Source: UBA6165 sp044233745 (GTDB taxonomy: Bacteria > Bacteroidota > Bacteroidia > Flavobacteriales_D > Crocinitomicaceae). From it: 64,000 nucleotides of DNA. The position numbers were made by a program, and so were the translations under genes. Shown one piece after another: positions 53,729-62,945 of the stretch (the first letter of the stretch is position 1; each line of letters opens with the position of its first letter). The notes below the pieces were generated by a model that did no database searches, had not been told where the DNA came from, and was given only the letters and a program-made list of their open reading frames with translations. The DNA is taken from contig JBIIJN010000003.1 in the NCBI GenBank assembly GCA_044233745.1, positions 3,683 through 67,682 of the forward strand, written 5' to 3'.

Positions 53729-53756
53729 GATTGCAATGGCTTCTAGAATATGTTTA
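53726..53756 (+). promoter_or_regulatory. Promoter candidate of the TauE/SafE gene
   Basis: TTTG (53726-53729), exactly 19 bases, then TATGTTTA (53749-53756), one mismatch from TAnnTTTG. It begins at the end of the preceding terminator and lies 21 bases before the ATG. Confidence 0.6.
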
Positions 53757-53777
53757 CCTTCGAAGTGATTAAATTGA

Positions 53778-54509
53778 ATGGTTTTGGAAAAATACTGGTT
53801 ATTTCTTGGGCTTGCTTTTATAGCAGAGATTGTGGGCACCGTTTCTGGTTTCGGGTCGAGCATTCTTTTTGTGCCCATGGCTTCGGTGTTTTTCGATTTT
53901 AAGACTGTTTTGGGCATCACAGCTGTTTTTCATGTGTTTAGCAATTTGTCTAAAATTTTTCTTTTCCGAAAGGGCATTGACAAAAAAATCGTTTTGAAAT
54001 TGGGTATTCCTGCGGTTATTTTTGTAACAATTGGTGCGCTGCTGACCGCTGTGGTGCCGGTTGAACAACTGGAGTTGGGCATGAATATCATTTTGGTGAT
54101 CTTGGCCATCTACTTGATTATCAATTTCAATAAAAAACTAGAAATGAGCGACAGGAACCTGTACATTGGTGGCTTGTTGTCTGGTTTTTTGGCGGGCTTG
54201 GTAGGCACGGGTGGCGCAATTCGAGGAATTACTTTGGCAGCATTCAATTTGTCTAAAGACGTTTTTATTGCCACCTCTGCACTTATTGACTTAGGCGTAG
54301 ATTTCAGTAGGGCAGTGGTGTATGTGAGTCAGGGTTATTTTCTAAAAGAATTTCTGATTCTCATTCCTTTCCTGATGCTCATTGGTTTTACGGGGAGCTA
54401 TATTGGCAAAGTAATTTTGCGCTACACCTCAGATTTGGTATTTCGCTATATTGTTTTGATCGTAATTATCGGTACGTCAATCTATCAAGTTGTGAATGCG
54501 TTTGTTTAA
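53778..54509 (+). CDS. TauE/SafE family sulfite/anion exporter-like permease
   Basis: A 243-residue inner-membrane protein with about seven to eight hydrophobic helices. TauE/SafE hallmarks are GTVSGFGSSILFVPMASVFF in the first half and GLLSGFLAGLVGTGGAIRG in the second, a duplicated arrangement. The family exports sulfite, sulfoacetate or similar anions or moves protons in sulfur metabolism; substrate is unknown. It is convergent with tspO (10-base gap). Confidence 0.92.
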   Translation: MVLEKYWLFLGLAFIAEIVGTVSGFGSSILFVPMASVFFDFKTVLGITAVFHVFSNLSKIFLFRKGIDKKIVLKLGIPAVIFVTIGALLTAVVPVEQLELGMNIILVILAIYLIINFNKKLEMSDRNLYIGGLLSGFLAGLVGTGGAIRGITLAAFNLSKDVFIATSALIDLGVDFSRAVVYVSQGYFLKEFLILIPFLMLIGFTGSYIGKVILRYTSDLVFRYIVLIVIIGTSIYQVVNAFV

Positions 54510-54519
54510 TTGCGAAACA

Positions 54520-54978
54520 TCAGTTCATCCAAAGCACATAACCATTCAGTGAACTGGCAATCACGAGCCAAATGGCGTAGGGTAAAATGAGTATACTCGT
54601 CCATTTGAGTGGAGCGCGGTAATACACCATGAACCACCAAACCAACACGGTCAGTAATACAATGATGACCATGCCAAGCGCGGCGTTGTGGTAATAGAAG
54701 AACACAGGATTCCACAGCACATTCAAAATAAATTGCAAAGAAAACATGCCCAAAAGCAGATTTTTGTTTTCCGTTTTGGGCCAAAGCAAAGCCAAATAAA
54801 TCGAAAAGCAAATCATGATGGATGTCCAAGCTGCACCGAAAACCCAACCCGGAGGTGTCCATGGGGCTTTATTTATTGTTGTGTACCATTCAGAACTAGG
54901 ACCATCGCCCATGAATAAACCACCCAACACCAATGCGCCAAAATTGACGAGCAGGAAAATAATAATCCGGATAATCAT
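54520..54978 (-). CDS. TspO/MBR family protein
   Basis: A 152-residue protein with five hydrophobic segments and the TspO signature: WTPPGWVFGAAWT near residue 40, FILNVLWNPVFFYYHN in the middle and LPYAIWLVIASSLNGYV at the C-terminus. TspO binds porphyrins and cholesterol-like ligands; in bacteria it regulates tetrapyrrole or stress responses. Confidence 0.95.
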   Translation of the reverse strand: MIIRIIIFLLVNFGALVLGGLFMGDGPSSEWYTTINKAPWTPPGWVFGAAWTSIMICFSIYLALLWPKTENKNLLLGMFSLQFILNVLWNPVFFYYHNAALGMVIIVLLTVLVWWFMVYYRAPLKWTSILILPYAIWLVIASSLNGYVLWMN

Positions 54979-55030
54979 AATCTTTCTTTGTTAGACTGTA
55001 ATGATAAGGATTTTTAACCAGAAACTTTGA

Positions 55031-56485
55031 TTACAACTCTTTTCTCAATCGAGCAACTGGAATATTCAATTGTTCACGGTATTTGGCCACGGTTCTTCTT
55101 GCAATATTGTAGCCATTTTCTTTGAGTAATTCGGCCAATCGATCGTCGGTGAGTGGCTTTTTCTTCTTTTCATTTTCGATGGCTTCGGAAAGGATTTTTT
55201 TCACTTCTCTTGATGACACTTCCTCACCACTATCTGTTGAAAGCGATTCAGAAAAGAAATATTTTAAAGCAAATACCCCAAAATTGGTCTGCACATATTT
55301 GCTGTTGGCCACACGCGAAATGGTAGAAATGTCCATGCCAACTAAATCAGCAATGTCTTTCAAAATCATCGGACGCAACTTGGTTTCATCGCCCGTCAAG
55401 AAATATTGACGTTGGTAATCCATGATGGCCGACATGGTAATGAATAGCGTATTTTGCCTTTGTTTGATGGCGTCAATAAACCATTTGGCTGAATCGAGCT
55501 TTTGCTTGATGAAGGTGAGCGCCTCTTTATCAGATTTGGATTGATGAGCGCCCTCAGCATAGCCCCGCATCATGTTTTCATAACCTTTGGAAACTTTTAA
55601 ATCGGGTGCATTGCGCGAATTTAAGGTCAATTCCAATTTGCCTTCGTTTTCGTAAATCACGAAGTCGGGCGTAATGACCGACATGTCTTTTTGCGCCTCC
55701 TTCATCGAATTGCCTGGCTTCGGATTCAATTTGATGATTTGGTCTATGGCGTCTTTCAAATCGTCTTCTGTGAGTTCGAGTTTCTGAGCAATTCTGGCGT
55801 AATGTTTTTTGGTGAATTCGTCGAAATAATCCTCGAGAATGGTGAGGGCTGTATGTCTTGCCAAGTTGGCTCCAGATTTGCGTTCCAGTTGTAGAATCAA
55901 ACATTCTTTCAAATCGCGCGCACCAACGCCAGCGGGATCGCAATCTTGAACAATTTCAAGAACTTCTTCAACTTCTTCTTCGGTAACCGAAATGTTCATT
56001 GAAAATGCCAAATCATCCACAATGCTAACGAGTGGGCGACTCAAATAGCCATCATCATCAATGTTTCCAACGATAATCTCGGCAATTGTTTTTTGTTTTT
56101 CGGAGAGATATCTCAAATGAATTTGCTCAGTTAGGCGCTCATGAAAACTTAATCCTTGTGAAAGTGGCACATGGTATTCATCATCGTCGGCGCCTTTGTT
56201 GTTCACCGAAGTTTTATAATCAGAATCATCAGAAAGGTAATCGTCTAGGTCTATTTCTTTTTCAGATTCCGAACGCGAATCTTCGAAATCGTCATAATTA
56301 TCGTCGTCCTCATATTTCTCCTCTTGGTCCTCATCTAGACCTTCTTCTAATACAGGGTTTTCTTCTAATTCTTGTTTAATTCTTTGATCCAATTCCATAG
56401 TAGGAATTTGAATCAACTTCATCAACTGAATTTGTTGAGGGGAGAGTTTTTGTAGTAATTTATGTTCGAGTCGCTGTTTAAGCAT
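55031..56485 (-). CDS. rpoN: RNA polymerase sigma-54 factor RpoN
   Basis: A 484-residue sigma-54 with the usual order: N-terminal Gln-rich activator-binding region (KLSPQQIQLMKLIQIPTMEL, then the acidic stretch about 50-95), core-binding region and the C-terminal DNA-binding part with the RpoN box ARRTVAKYRE at about residue 465. It directs transcription from -24/-12 promoters and needs an AAA+ activator, none of which lies in this window. The -7-like motif TAGCTTTG occurs upstream on the minus strand. The acidic region II-like segment (DEDQEEKYEDDDNYDDFEDS) is conspicuous but normal for the family. Confidence 0.97.
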   Translation of the reverse strand: MLKQRLEHKLLQKLSPQQIQLMKLIQIPTMELDQRIKQELEENPVLEEGLDEDQEEKYEDDDNYDDFEDSRSESEKEIDLDDYLSDDSDYKTSVNNKGADDDEYHVPLSQGLSFHERLTEQIHLRYLSEKQKTIAEIIVGNIDDDGYLSRPLVSIVDDLAFSMNISVTEEEVEEVLEIVQDCDPAGVGARDLKECLILQLERKSGANLARHTALTILEDYFDEFTKKHYARIAQKLELTEDDLKDAIDQIIKLNPKPGNSMKEAQKDMSVITPDFVIYENEGKLELTLNSRNAPDLKVSKGYENMMRGYAEGAHQSKSDKEALTFIKQKLDSAKWFIDAIKQRQNTLFITMSAIMDYQRQYFLTGDETKLRPMILKDIADLVGMDISTISRVANSKYVQTNFGVFALKYFFSESLSTDSGEEVSSREVKKILSEAIENEKKKKPLTDDRLAELLKENGYNIARRTVAKYREQLNIPVARLRKEL

Positions 56486-56573
56486 ATGTACTTTTTTTCT
56501 CTTGACCTGAATGGTGCTGCAAAGCTATAAAAATAGTCGAAATTCAATCGTGTTGACTACTTTCAAAGTTAAA

Positions 56574-56605
56574 CAAAAATCGCACCACTGAAAAGTAGTG
56601 CGATT
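56574..56605 (-). terminator. Rho-independent terminator after the DUF3857 gene
   Basis: AATCGCACCACT (56578-56589) pairs with AGTAGTGCGATT (56594-56605), one mismatch, tetraloop-like GAAA; on the minus strand it runs into TTTTTG. It closes the transcript ending at 56637. Confidence 0.8.
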
Positions 56606-56636
56606 CAAAATCTAACTCAGGATAATAATAGAGCGC

Positions 56637-58706
56637 TTATTTTTTAAGTTTGATTTCTGTTTTAGCAAAATCAGCAGATGCATTGATTACAGCTCTGAAA
56701 TCTTGGTATTTGCTGGCAGGCAATTCTAGGTCTTCAAACCACTCTTCAATGGTAACCGTCAAGGTGTTTCCATTGAGTGTGTAGCTCGATTTGAATTGAG
56801 CAGCTACCTTGCCTTTGTCATTCTTCACTTCAAAATTTTTGTTTAAAGCATCTAGGTTCTCAGCTTTGTAGCCTGTTGGAAGTGTGATTGTTAAAGTGCG
56901 GCTGTAGCTTCTAGCAAAGCTATTTTCGATAGGCAGCTGGCGTGTTTCATCTTCGTAGAGATTGGATTGTTCGCCAATCAACATACCAATTTTGAATGTG
57001 ATTACCTCGTCTTCTACGCTTATGAGTGCTTTGCTGCTTGCAATGGCCTTGGTAATGAATGGTTTTGCGAGAATATCGGCTTTTTCAACGTTCAGATATT
57101 CAACCTTGGCAACGTCCATATCTTTGTCCATGAAGCGCACCAAAGCTTCTTCATATTTCACTCTTTGTTCGGCATCGAGTTTGCTGAACTGTGGTTGCCA
57201 ATTGCTTGCGAAATAGCCTGTCATTGTTCTAGCTAGTTCGATATCAATACTTTTCAAATTGCTTGCAAAAGAAACCGCGATTGAAAAGTCATCTCTCGAA
57301 AATTCGCGGTCGGGTGCATCAATGAATTTAATCTTACCCATTCCGGTAGTCACTCCACCTGTGGTTATGCTTCGGATAAACAAGCCATAATTGTGGGTTA
57401 AATAACTTGGAATGATGCCCATGCGGTATTCTGTTGAACTGGGGTCCAGGAATTTCTTTTCGTTGTTTACATAAATGATGATGTTGTCGAAGAAGAAATT
57501 GGTCGCGAAATCTTTATCAAAGCGATAATCAAATCTGCTGCAGGTTACAACCAATTCATGTTCAATTTTTGATAAAACGAGGGCATTGGCAACCAATTTT
57601 GCGGCAGCATCAGAAGATAAAATATTAAATTGATACATGTTGGTTACGCTAAATATATCATTGAGGCCTGGGAAGTTAAAAACCACAAATTGCGTTTTGA
57701 TATAATTTTCAAAAGCGCGTATTTTTTCTGCATCTGTTTTGCCAGCTTTCATCTTCGACAGTTTCATGGCCTTTTTGATGTTAGCCAATTCTTTCTTGGA
57801 ATTGGTGTAAACGTTATTGTAAATGTTTTGAGAGAAATCTTCGAAAGTGAATATGTTTCGTTTCTTACCCATTTCGTAGCCATCCAATTTGAATACAAAC
57901 GAGCGCATATTACCGCTATAATTGCTGAACTTTTCATTCTTGATTCCATCTACCATTTTGTCGGTCAACTTGTAAACAGATCTCACTTTATTGGTTGAGT
58001 CTTTAACAAAATTTGGTGCGTTGTTGTAGCTTTTGAATAGAAAAGTGAACTCTTTGTTTGTGTTGAATTCAAAGTCGTATTGTTGAATCGGAATTTTGCT
58101 TTGATAGGTGAAAAAGGAGCCGCTTAAATTGGCGCCAGGAATTTTTAAAACCACAAAATATTCAAGTTGATCACCTTTTTGAAGTGAAGACAAATCGTAG
58201 TATTCATAGGTTTTTTCTTCATCCTTTTCTTCATCTGTTTTATCGGTTTCCTCATCCTCATCTTCGTCCTCATCTTCATCTTCGTTTTCTTCATCATCAC
58301 TCGATTTGGGTCGTTGACTCACAGGTTTCTCCTTGGCGTCAGATTTTTTGAATTCGATTACTGTTCCGTCTTTTTTGATGATTCGTGCTTTGAATTCAAT
58401 CAATTCACGTGAGTCAGACAGCGTTGGAAACTCTAGTTCTCCTCGATCTTTTAAAGCCGCGTCATCGTTTACTTGAATGATGAAGTGGTTCAACTGAAAT
58501 TTTGTAAATTGATCCTTTTTTTCATCGTAGTTCAGTTCCACCGCGTGTTTTCGTGCCACATAAACTTGACTGGCTGCGGCAAAACGTACATTTTGCTCCA
58601 GATATTTGGCATCTCCCCAGTTGTATGATTCAAGGTCTTGTGCGTTTGCCCACCATGGACTCGAAATAGCGACAAGAAGTAAAAAACTTTTAATGAATTG
58701 TTTCAT
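56637..58706 (-). CDS. DUF3857/transglutaminase-like exported protein with degenerate catalytic site
   Basis: A 689-residue secreted protein with signal peptide MKQFIKSFLLLVAISSPWWANAQ. The N-terminal DUF3857 domain (about 30-300; FIIQVNDDAALKDRGELEFPTL, RIIKKDGTVIEFKKS) is split by a very acidic tract at residues 137-164. The middle transglutaminase-like domain (about 330-480) retains the fold (FDYRFDKDF, IIYVNNEKKFLDPSSTEYRMG) but the Cys of the usual GDCKD nucleophile motif is replaced in LSSDAAAKLVANAL, so it is probably inactive. The C-terminus resembles DUF3858. Such pairs occur with surface or gliding functions; role unknown. Confidence 0.87.
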   Translation of the reverse strand: MKQFIKSFLLLVAISSPWWANAQDLESYNWGDAKYLEQNVRFAAASQVYVARKHAVELNYDEKKDQFTKFQLNHFIIQVNDDAALKDRGELEFPTLSDSRELIEFKARIIKKDGTVIEFKKSDAKEKPVSQRPKSSDDEENEDEDEDEDEDEETDKTDEEKDEEKTYEYYDLSSLQKGDQLEYFVVLKIPGANLSGSFFTYQSKIPIQQYDFEFNTNKEFTFLFKSYNNAPNFVKDSTNKVRSVYKLTDKMVDGIKNEKFSNYSGNMRSFVFKLDGYEMGKKRNIFTFEDFSQNIYNNVYTNSKKELANIKKAMKLSKMKAGKTDAEKIRAFENYIKTQFVVFNFPGLNDIFSVTNMYQFNILSSDAAAKLVANALVLSKIEHELVVTCSRFDYRFDKDFATNFFFDNIIIYVNNEKKFLDPSSTEYRMGIIPSYLTHNYGLFIRSITTGGVTTGMGKIKFIDAPDREFSRDDFSIAVSFASNLKSIDIELARTMTGYFASNWQPQFSKLDAEQRVKYEEALVRFMDKDMDVAKVEYLNVEKADILAKPFITKAIASSKALISVEDEVITFKIGMLIGEQSNLYEDETRQLPIENSFARSYSRTLTITLPTGYKAENLDALNKNFEVKNDKGKVAAQFKSSYTLNGNTLTVTIEEWFEDLELPASKYQDFRAVINASADFAKTEIKLKK

Positions 58707-58727
58707 TTAGATTCTATTTATAGATGA

Positions 58728-61700
58728 TTAATTTTTCTTTTCTGATATCATTACACCGTTGTAATATTCTCTGGTAAACTTGAGCTTGCCATTTTGGTCA
58801 TACTCTTTTTCAGTACCATTTTTCAAGCCAAAATGATAGTTGGTTTCCAACATAATTTTTCCATTCAAATGGTAAATTTTCATTTCTCCGTGTCGTTGCC
58901 CCATGGCATATGCGGTAGTAGAATATGTTTTTTCTGGCGCACTACTGAAGGTAAGCAATCCGTCTAAATATCCATTCACATAAGTTTTGGTTTCAAACGG
59001 TTTTCCTTTTGTGTCGTATATGGTGTATGAGCCATGGTATTCACCATTTACCAATTTGGTTTCCAAAGATTTTGTTCCGTTTTTATAATAACAGATGATG
59101 TTGTCGTCTTTTTGTAGCGCTATCATATCTTTCAAGTTGCCATTTTTATCGGTATAAGAATAGCCAACCAATACACTTCTATCGTAATAGAAAACCGCAT
59201 ATGTTTCTCCACTTGGCAATTTCATAACCACTTCGCCATGAGCCTCGTCATCAATGAAATTCATTTTATAGTGCAAGCTGCCATCTGGGTGGAAATAAGT
59301 AGCTTCACCATTCAAAACTCCATCTATATAATTCAGCTTTGAAGCCACGTTGCCATTCCAACGATAATCGGTTACCGTGCCAGCAAGTTGACCATGCACA
59401 TACGTTGCTTCGTCACTTTTTTGTCCGTTTGGATAATAATTGATGAAAACACCATTTTTGCGCCCGTTGAAATATTCGCCAGTAAACGAAACGCGCGTGC
59501 CTAAATAGAACGATTGCGAGAGTCCATGACGTACGTCGTTTTTGTAATTTTGCTTGGCCAAAATGTCTTTGCCATTTGGATTAGGTATAATCACTTCACC
59601 ATGGTAATAGTGAATGGTGTCTAAGGGATTTCCGGAAATATCAAAATGCGCTGTTTTGATTATTTCAGCATCTTGATTGAAATGACGGGTAAAGAGCAAA
59701 CCTTTAACAGAATAGTCATCCGACCAGCTCACCGCTTCATCGTTTACATAATATTCCTTATCACTTAGTGTACCGTCTGGGTAATAGTAATACCACATAC
59801 CTGTTCTTTCACCCTTGGCATAATAGCCTTCAGTTTTGATTTCACCATTGGGATGATACACAACTACCAAACCGTCTAGTTCATCGTCAACATAATTTTC
59901 TTGCACTTCGAGCTCACCATTTGGGAAGAAGGTTTTCGATTTACCGTTGATTTTTCCTTTTTCGTAATTGTGTTCAGTTTCCTTCACGCCATTATCGTTG
60001 TAATAAATCCACATTCCTATTTTTTCATCACTTACAAGTTGACCTTCTGTAATCAAAATGCCTCTTGGATCATAAAACTTGTAGTCGATCTTTTTCCCTG
60101 ATTTTTTCTCTTGCGCTATAATCTTTCCTTCTTTATTGAAAAATTTATAAGAAAGTAGTTCACCATTTTTATACTCCATTTCATGGTGTATTTTGCCATC
60201 GCGGTCGAATGTTTTGGTAATCGAATTTTTCTTTCCATTCTCATCAAACTCAGCTTCTTCTTTGGGCTTACCATCGTAATAAAAGGCCACCCATTTTCCA
60301 ATTTGGTTATCGTTTTTGTAGCGTCCTTTCGTTGCCAATTGCCCATTGTTGTAATAGGACTCAAAATCATCCACCAATTTATCCAATTTGTAATTGCACT
60401 TTTCTGCTACTTTGCCATTTCTGAAGTAAGTAACATAAGAACCATCTTTTTTATCGTCAAGGTAATTTATCTCGGCCGCCAAGACACCATTGGTATGGTA
60501 TTCTTTTAACAAACCATCCCATTTGTCATCTTTCAAATAACCTTTCATTTTGATGGTGTTGTTTTCATGGAATCGTGTGAAATCACCAGTTCTTTTGCCC
60601 ATAATGTGGTTGTCAATGAGCATCGTGTCGCCGCTTGGGAAGAATACAATGCGTTGACCATCGCGCTCATCCTTTTTCATATTAACGATGATTTCAGGCT
60701 TGCCGTTTTCATAGTAGAAAGTTAAAAGCCCCTCAAGTTCACCGTCAACAAAATTGATTTTACGAGAAAGAATGCCAGTGGCTTCATCGTAAAGAATCCA
60801 TTCGCCATGACGCTTGCCATCTTTATAGGGTCCAACGCCAATCGATCTGCCGCTGTTGCCATCAAAAAGTTCCCAGTTACCATTTCTGTCATCGTGACTT
60901 GTACCAATTCCTCTTGCGATAATATTATCAGAGCCCAAATCAATAAATGTTTCTTGTTTTTTGCCATCAAATTCAATCACCTGACGAGCAATATATTTCC
61001 CGACGTTAGGAATCAGCCATTTGTAAAATGCTGCAACGCGTTTTTTCTGCTTGTAGGCTGGCGCCGACAGTGCACCATAGTCGGGACCGAGAATTGTGAC
61101 ATAAGTAAAGGCGTCAAAAAGTTTCGCAGCATAAATTCCGGCATACATAGGCCCATAGTGTTGCATCCAGAAACCATCAGCGCTCGAGTCGTAGGAAAAA
61201 GCTTCCATTATCACTTGAAGTTGGCGTGTGTAGCCCAATCCTTTTAATTTAGTCTGCAATTTAAATTTAGTAGACAAGGCAATTTTTGTTTCGATTATTT
61301 TATCAATACTCGAAAAATCATCTCCTTCATCAAATTCAATATTTTTAGGTTCGGCTTCAAATTCCAAGGTAGAAATTTTCTCCATGGTGAGGTGAATTTC
61401 TGTTTTGTAATTGGGGTCGCTTTCAAACATGGCTGCATAAGAAAGCGATATCAATGCCTGCGCATATCGGCCTTCGTGAGCCGCCATCTCTCCCAACTTC
61501 ACATGCGAATAAACATGCAATGGATAGGCTTGAATGGCGCGTTGGAAAGCATGCAACGCTTCCTGGTGTCTTTTTAAATCTTGCAAAATTAAGCCTCTTC
61601 TATAATAGAGTAAATGGCTCTCTTCGAATTGTTCTAATCCCATGTCCACTACTTCCAATGCTTCCTCGTATTTTTCCATTTTGGCCAATGAATGTGCCCA

Positions 61701-62006
61701 AGTATTGAATACGCGATGCCCAGATTCAAATGGCAATTTTGACATGCGCGCTCCAATTTCCTGAACTTTAGGATAATTTTCAGAACGACTGTACATAAAT
61801 TGAAGTCTGTATTGCGATTTGAGATAGAGCGAATCTTGTTCAGGAATTTCTTCTAACAAATCCTGAGCATTCTCAAATTTCTCTTCATCAATGTAGCGCA
61901 AGGCTTTTTGGTAATCGTCATAATAATTGCTCTTTACGGCGTTTTTCTGAGCATAAGTTGCTGTAAACAAGCATGCGACTACTAGTGTGAAAATAGACTT
62001 CTTCAT
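58728..62006 (-). CDS. Very long TPR and MORN-repeat (YwqK-like) exported protein
   Basis: A 1092-residue exported protein; the start at 62006 gives a signal peptide (MKKSIFTLVVACLFTATYAQ). Residues about 25-200 hold TPR repeats (YDDYQKALRYIDEEKFENAQDLL, EALHAFQRAIQAYPLHVYSHV); 230-380 is unrecognised. From about 390 to the end there are more than twenty tandem MORN-type repeats of 22-24 residues with the core G-x-W-x-x-Y-(Y/F)-x-N-G-x-x (for example KIGMWIYYNDNGV, RTGMWYYYYPDGTL). Relatives are called YwqK antitoxin-like. Whether it acts as antitoxin, scaffold or surface repeat is unknown. It ends 21 bases before the DUF3857 gene. Confidence 0.9.
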   Translation of the reverse strand: MKKSIFTLVVACLFTATYAQKNAVKSNYYDDYQKALRYIDEEKFENAQDLLEEIPEQDSLYLKSQYRLQFMYSRSENYPKVQEIGARMSKLPFESGHRVFNTWAHSLAKMEKYEEALEVVDMGLEQFEESHLLYYRRGLILQDLKRHQEALHAFQRAIQAYPLHVYSHVKLGEMAAHEGRYAQALISLSYAAMFESDPNYKTEIHLTMEKISTLEFEAEPKNIEFDEGDDFSSIDKIIETKIALSTKFKLQTKLKGLGYTRQLQVIMEAFSYDSSADGFWMQHYGPMYAGIYAAKLFDAFTYVTILGPDYGALSAPAYKQKKRVAAFYKWLIPNVGKYIARQVIEFDGKKQETFIDLGSDNIIARGIGTSHDDRNGNWELFDGNSGRSIGVGPYKDGKRHGEWILYDEATGILSRKINFVDGELEGLLTFYYENGKPEIIVNMKKDERDGQRIVFFPSGDTMLIDNHIMGKRTGDFTRFHENNTIKMKGYLKDDKWDGLLKEYHTNGVLAAEINYLDDKKDGSYVTYFRNGKVAEKCNYKLDKLVDDFESYYNNGQLATKGRYKNDNQIGKWVAFYYDGKPKEEAEFDENGKKNSITKTFDRDGKIHHEMEYKNGELLSYKFFNKEGKIIAQEKKSGKKIDYKFYDPRGILITEGQLVSDEKIGMWIYYNDNGVKETEHNYEKGKINGKSKTFFPNGELEVQENYVDDELDGLVVVYHPNGEIKTEGYYAKGERTGMWYYYYPDGTLSDKEYYVNDEAVSWSDDYSVKGLLFTRHFNQDAEIIKTAHFDISGNPLDTIHYYHGEVIIPNPNGKDILAKQNYKNDVRHGLSQSFYLGTRVSFTGEYFNGRKNGVFINYYPNGQKSDEATYVHGQLAGTVTDYRWNGNVASKLNYIDGVLNGEATYFHPDGSLHYKMNFIDDEAHGEVVMKLPSGETYAVFYYDRSVLVGYSYTDKNGNLKDMIALQKDDNIICYYKNGTKSLETKLVNGEYHGSYTIYDTKGKPFETKTYVNGYLDGLLTFSSAPEKTYSTTAYAMGQRHGEMKIYHLNGKIMLETNYHFGLKNGTEKEYDQNGKLKFTREYYNGVMISEKKN

Positions 62007-62057
62007 TTTTTGTTTTTTTATCGGTTGTGAAAATAAGGAGAAATTTAAGAGGTTGGT

Positions 62058-62101
62058 ACGGACAATATTCAATTTTATAGAATTTTAATGAATTTGTCCG
62101 T
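62058..62101. promoter_or_regulatory. Inverted repeat between divergent MORN and nitroreductase genes
   Basis: ACGGACAA (62058-62065) and TTGTCCGT (62094-62101) are perfect inverted 8-mers; allowing one offset base, the arms extend by five more. They flank 28 AT-rich bases. Position between two divergent promoters suggests an operator or hairpin. A -7-like TACTTTTG for the nitroreductase gene lies at 62142-62149. Confidence 0.35.
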
Positions 62102-62171
62102 TAATAATATTCTATTCTCAGGTTCAAAAACTTTATACCACTACTTTTGTTACATCTTTCAAAAAAAACAA

Positions 62172-62819
62172 ATGTTAGAATCGTCTGAAGTGCTTGAGGC
62201 TATGCGTTGGCGCTATGCTTGTAAAAAATTTGATGCACAGAGAAAAGTTCCTCAGGAGCAAATTGAAGATGTATTAGCCACCCTGAATCTCACGGCCACA
62301 TCTTTGGGTATGCAGCTCATGAAAATTGTTGTGGTCACCAATCCAGCGTTGAAAGAAGCACTATTCAAACACAGCTACAACCAGCATCAAGTTGTGGATT
62401 GTTCGCATGTATTGGTTTTATGTAGATACAATACGGTTGACCAAACGATGGTTGAAGAATATGTGGAACGCTCAGTTAGTACTAGAAATTTTGACCCCAA
62501 TAGTGCGAAAATACAAGGTTTTAAAAACATGGTTATGAGCACTGTTTCAATGCCAGAAGATCAGAGAAAACATTGGATGGTGAATCAGGTTTACATTGCT
62601 CTCGGGAATTTGTTGACCACCTGCGCATTATTGAAAATAGATTCTTGTCCCATGGAGGGATTCAACCCAAGTGGGGTAGATGAAGTGCTTGGGTTATCTG
62701 AACGAGGTCTCTCATCTGTGTTGCTTTGTCCTTTAGGTTATAGGCACGAAGAAGATGTTTACGCCGGTCTTCCCAAAGTAAGACGCCCAATCTCAGATTT
62801 TGTTTTGGACTTGGAATAA
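62172..62819 (+). CDS. Nitroreductase-family FMN oxidoreductase
   Basis: A 215-residue protein; the start at 62172 gives MLESSEVLEAMRWRYACKKFD, the typical nitroreductase opening (RYACKKFD with the FMN-phosphate-binding Arg/Lys). Further features: LNLTATSLGMQLMKIVVV, a GNLLTTCALLKIDSCPMEGF motif (FMN site) and SSVLLCPLGYR. Probably a homodimeric NfsB/NfnB-type enzyme using NAD(P)H on nitro or quinone substrates. Confidence 0.93.
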   Translation: MLESSEVLEAMRWRYACKKFDAQRKVPQEQIEDVLATLNLTATSLGMQLMKIVVVTNPALKEALFKHSYNQHQVVDCSHVLVLCRYNTVDQTMVEEYVERSVSTRNFDPNSAKIQGFKNMVMSTVSMPEDQRKHWMVNQVYIALGNLLTTCALLKIDSCPMEGFNPSGVDEVLGLSERGLSSVLLCPLGYRHEEDVYAGLPKVRRPISDFVLDLE

Positions 62820-62945
62820 TTGATTTTTCTTTGCCTGTCTTTCTCAATTCACATTTTAATCCTACGTAATATTGCGTATTCGTGCATCATTTTTTTTTTA
62901 GGTAAATATATTTTACTTACGTTTGCTCAGAATTAGTTGATGACC

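Noticed and set aside
60800..61250. Plus-strand ORF inside the MORN gene
   Set aside because: Antisense shadow of a highly repetitive coding region; no signal or family likeness.
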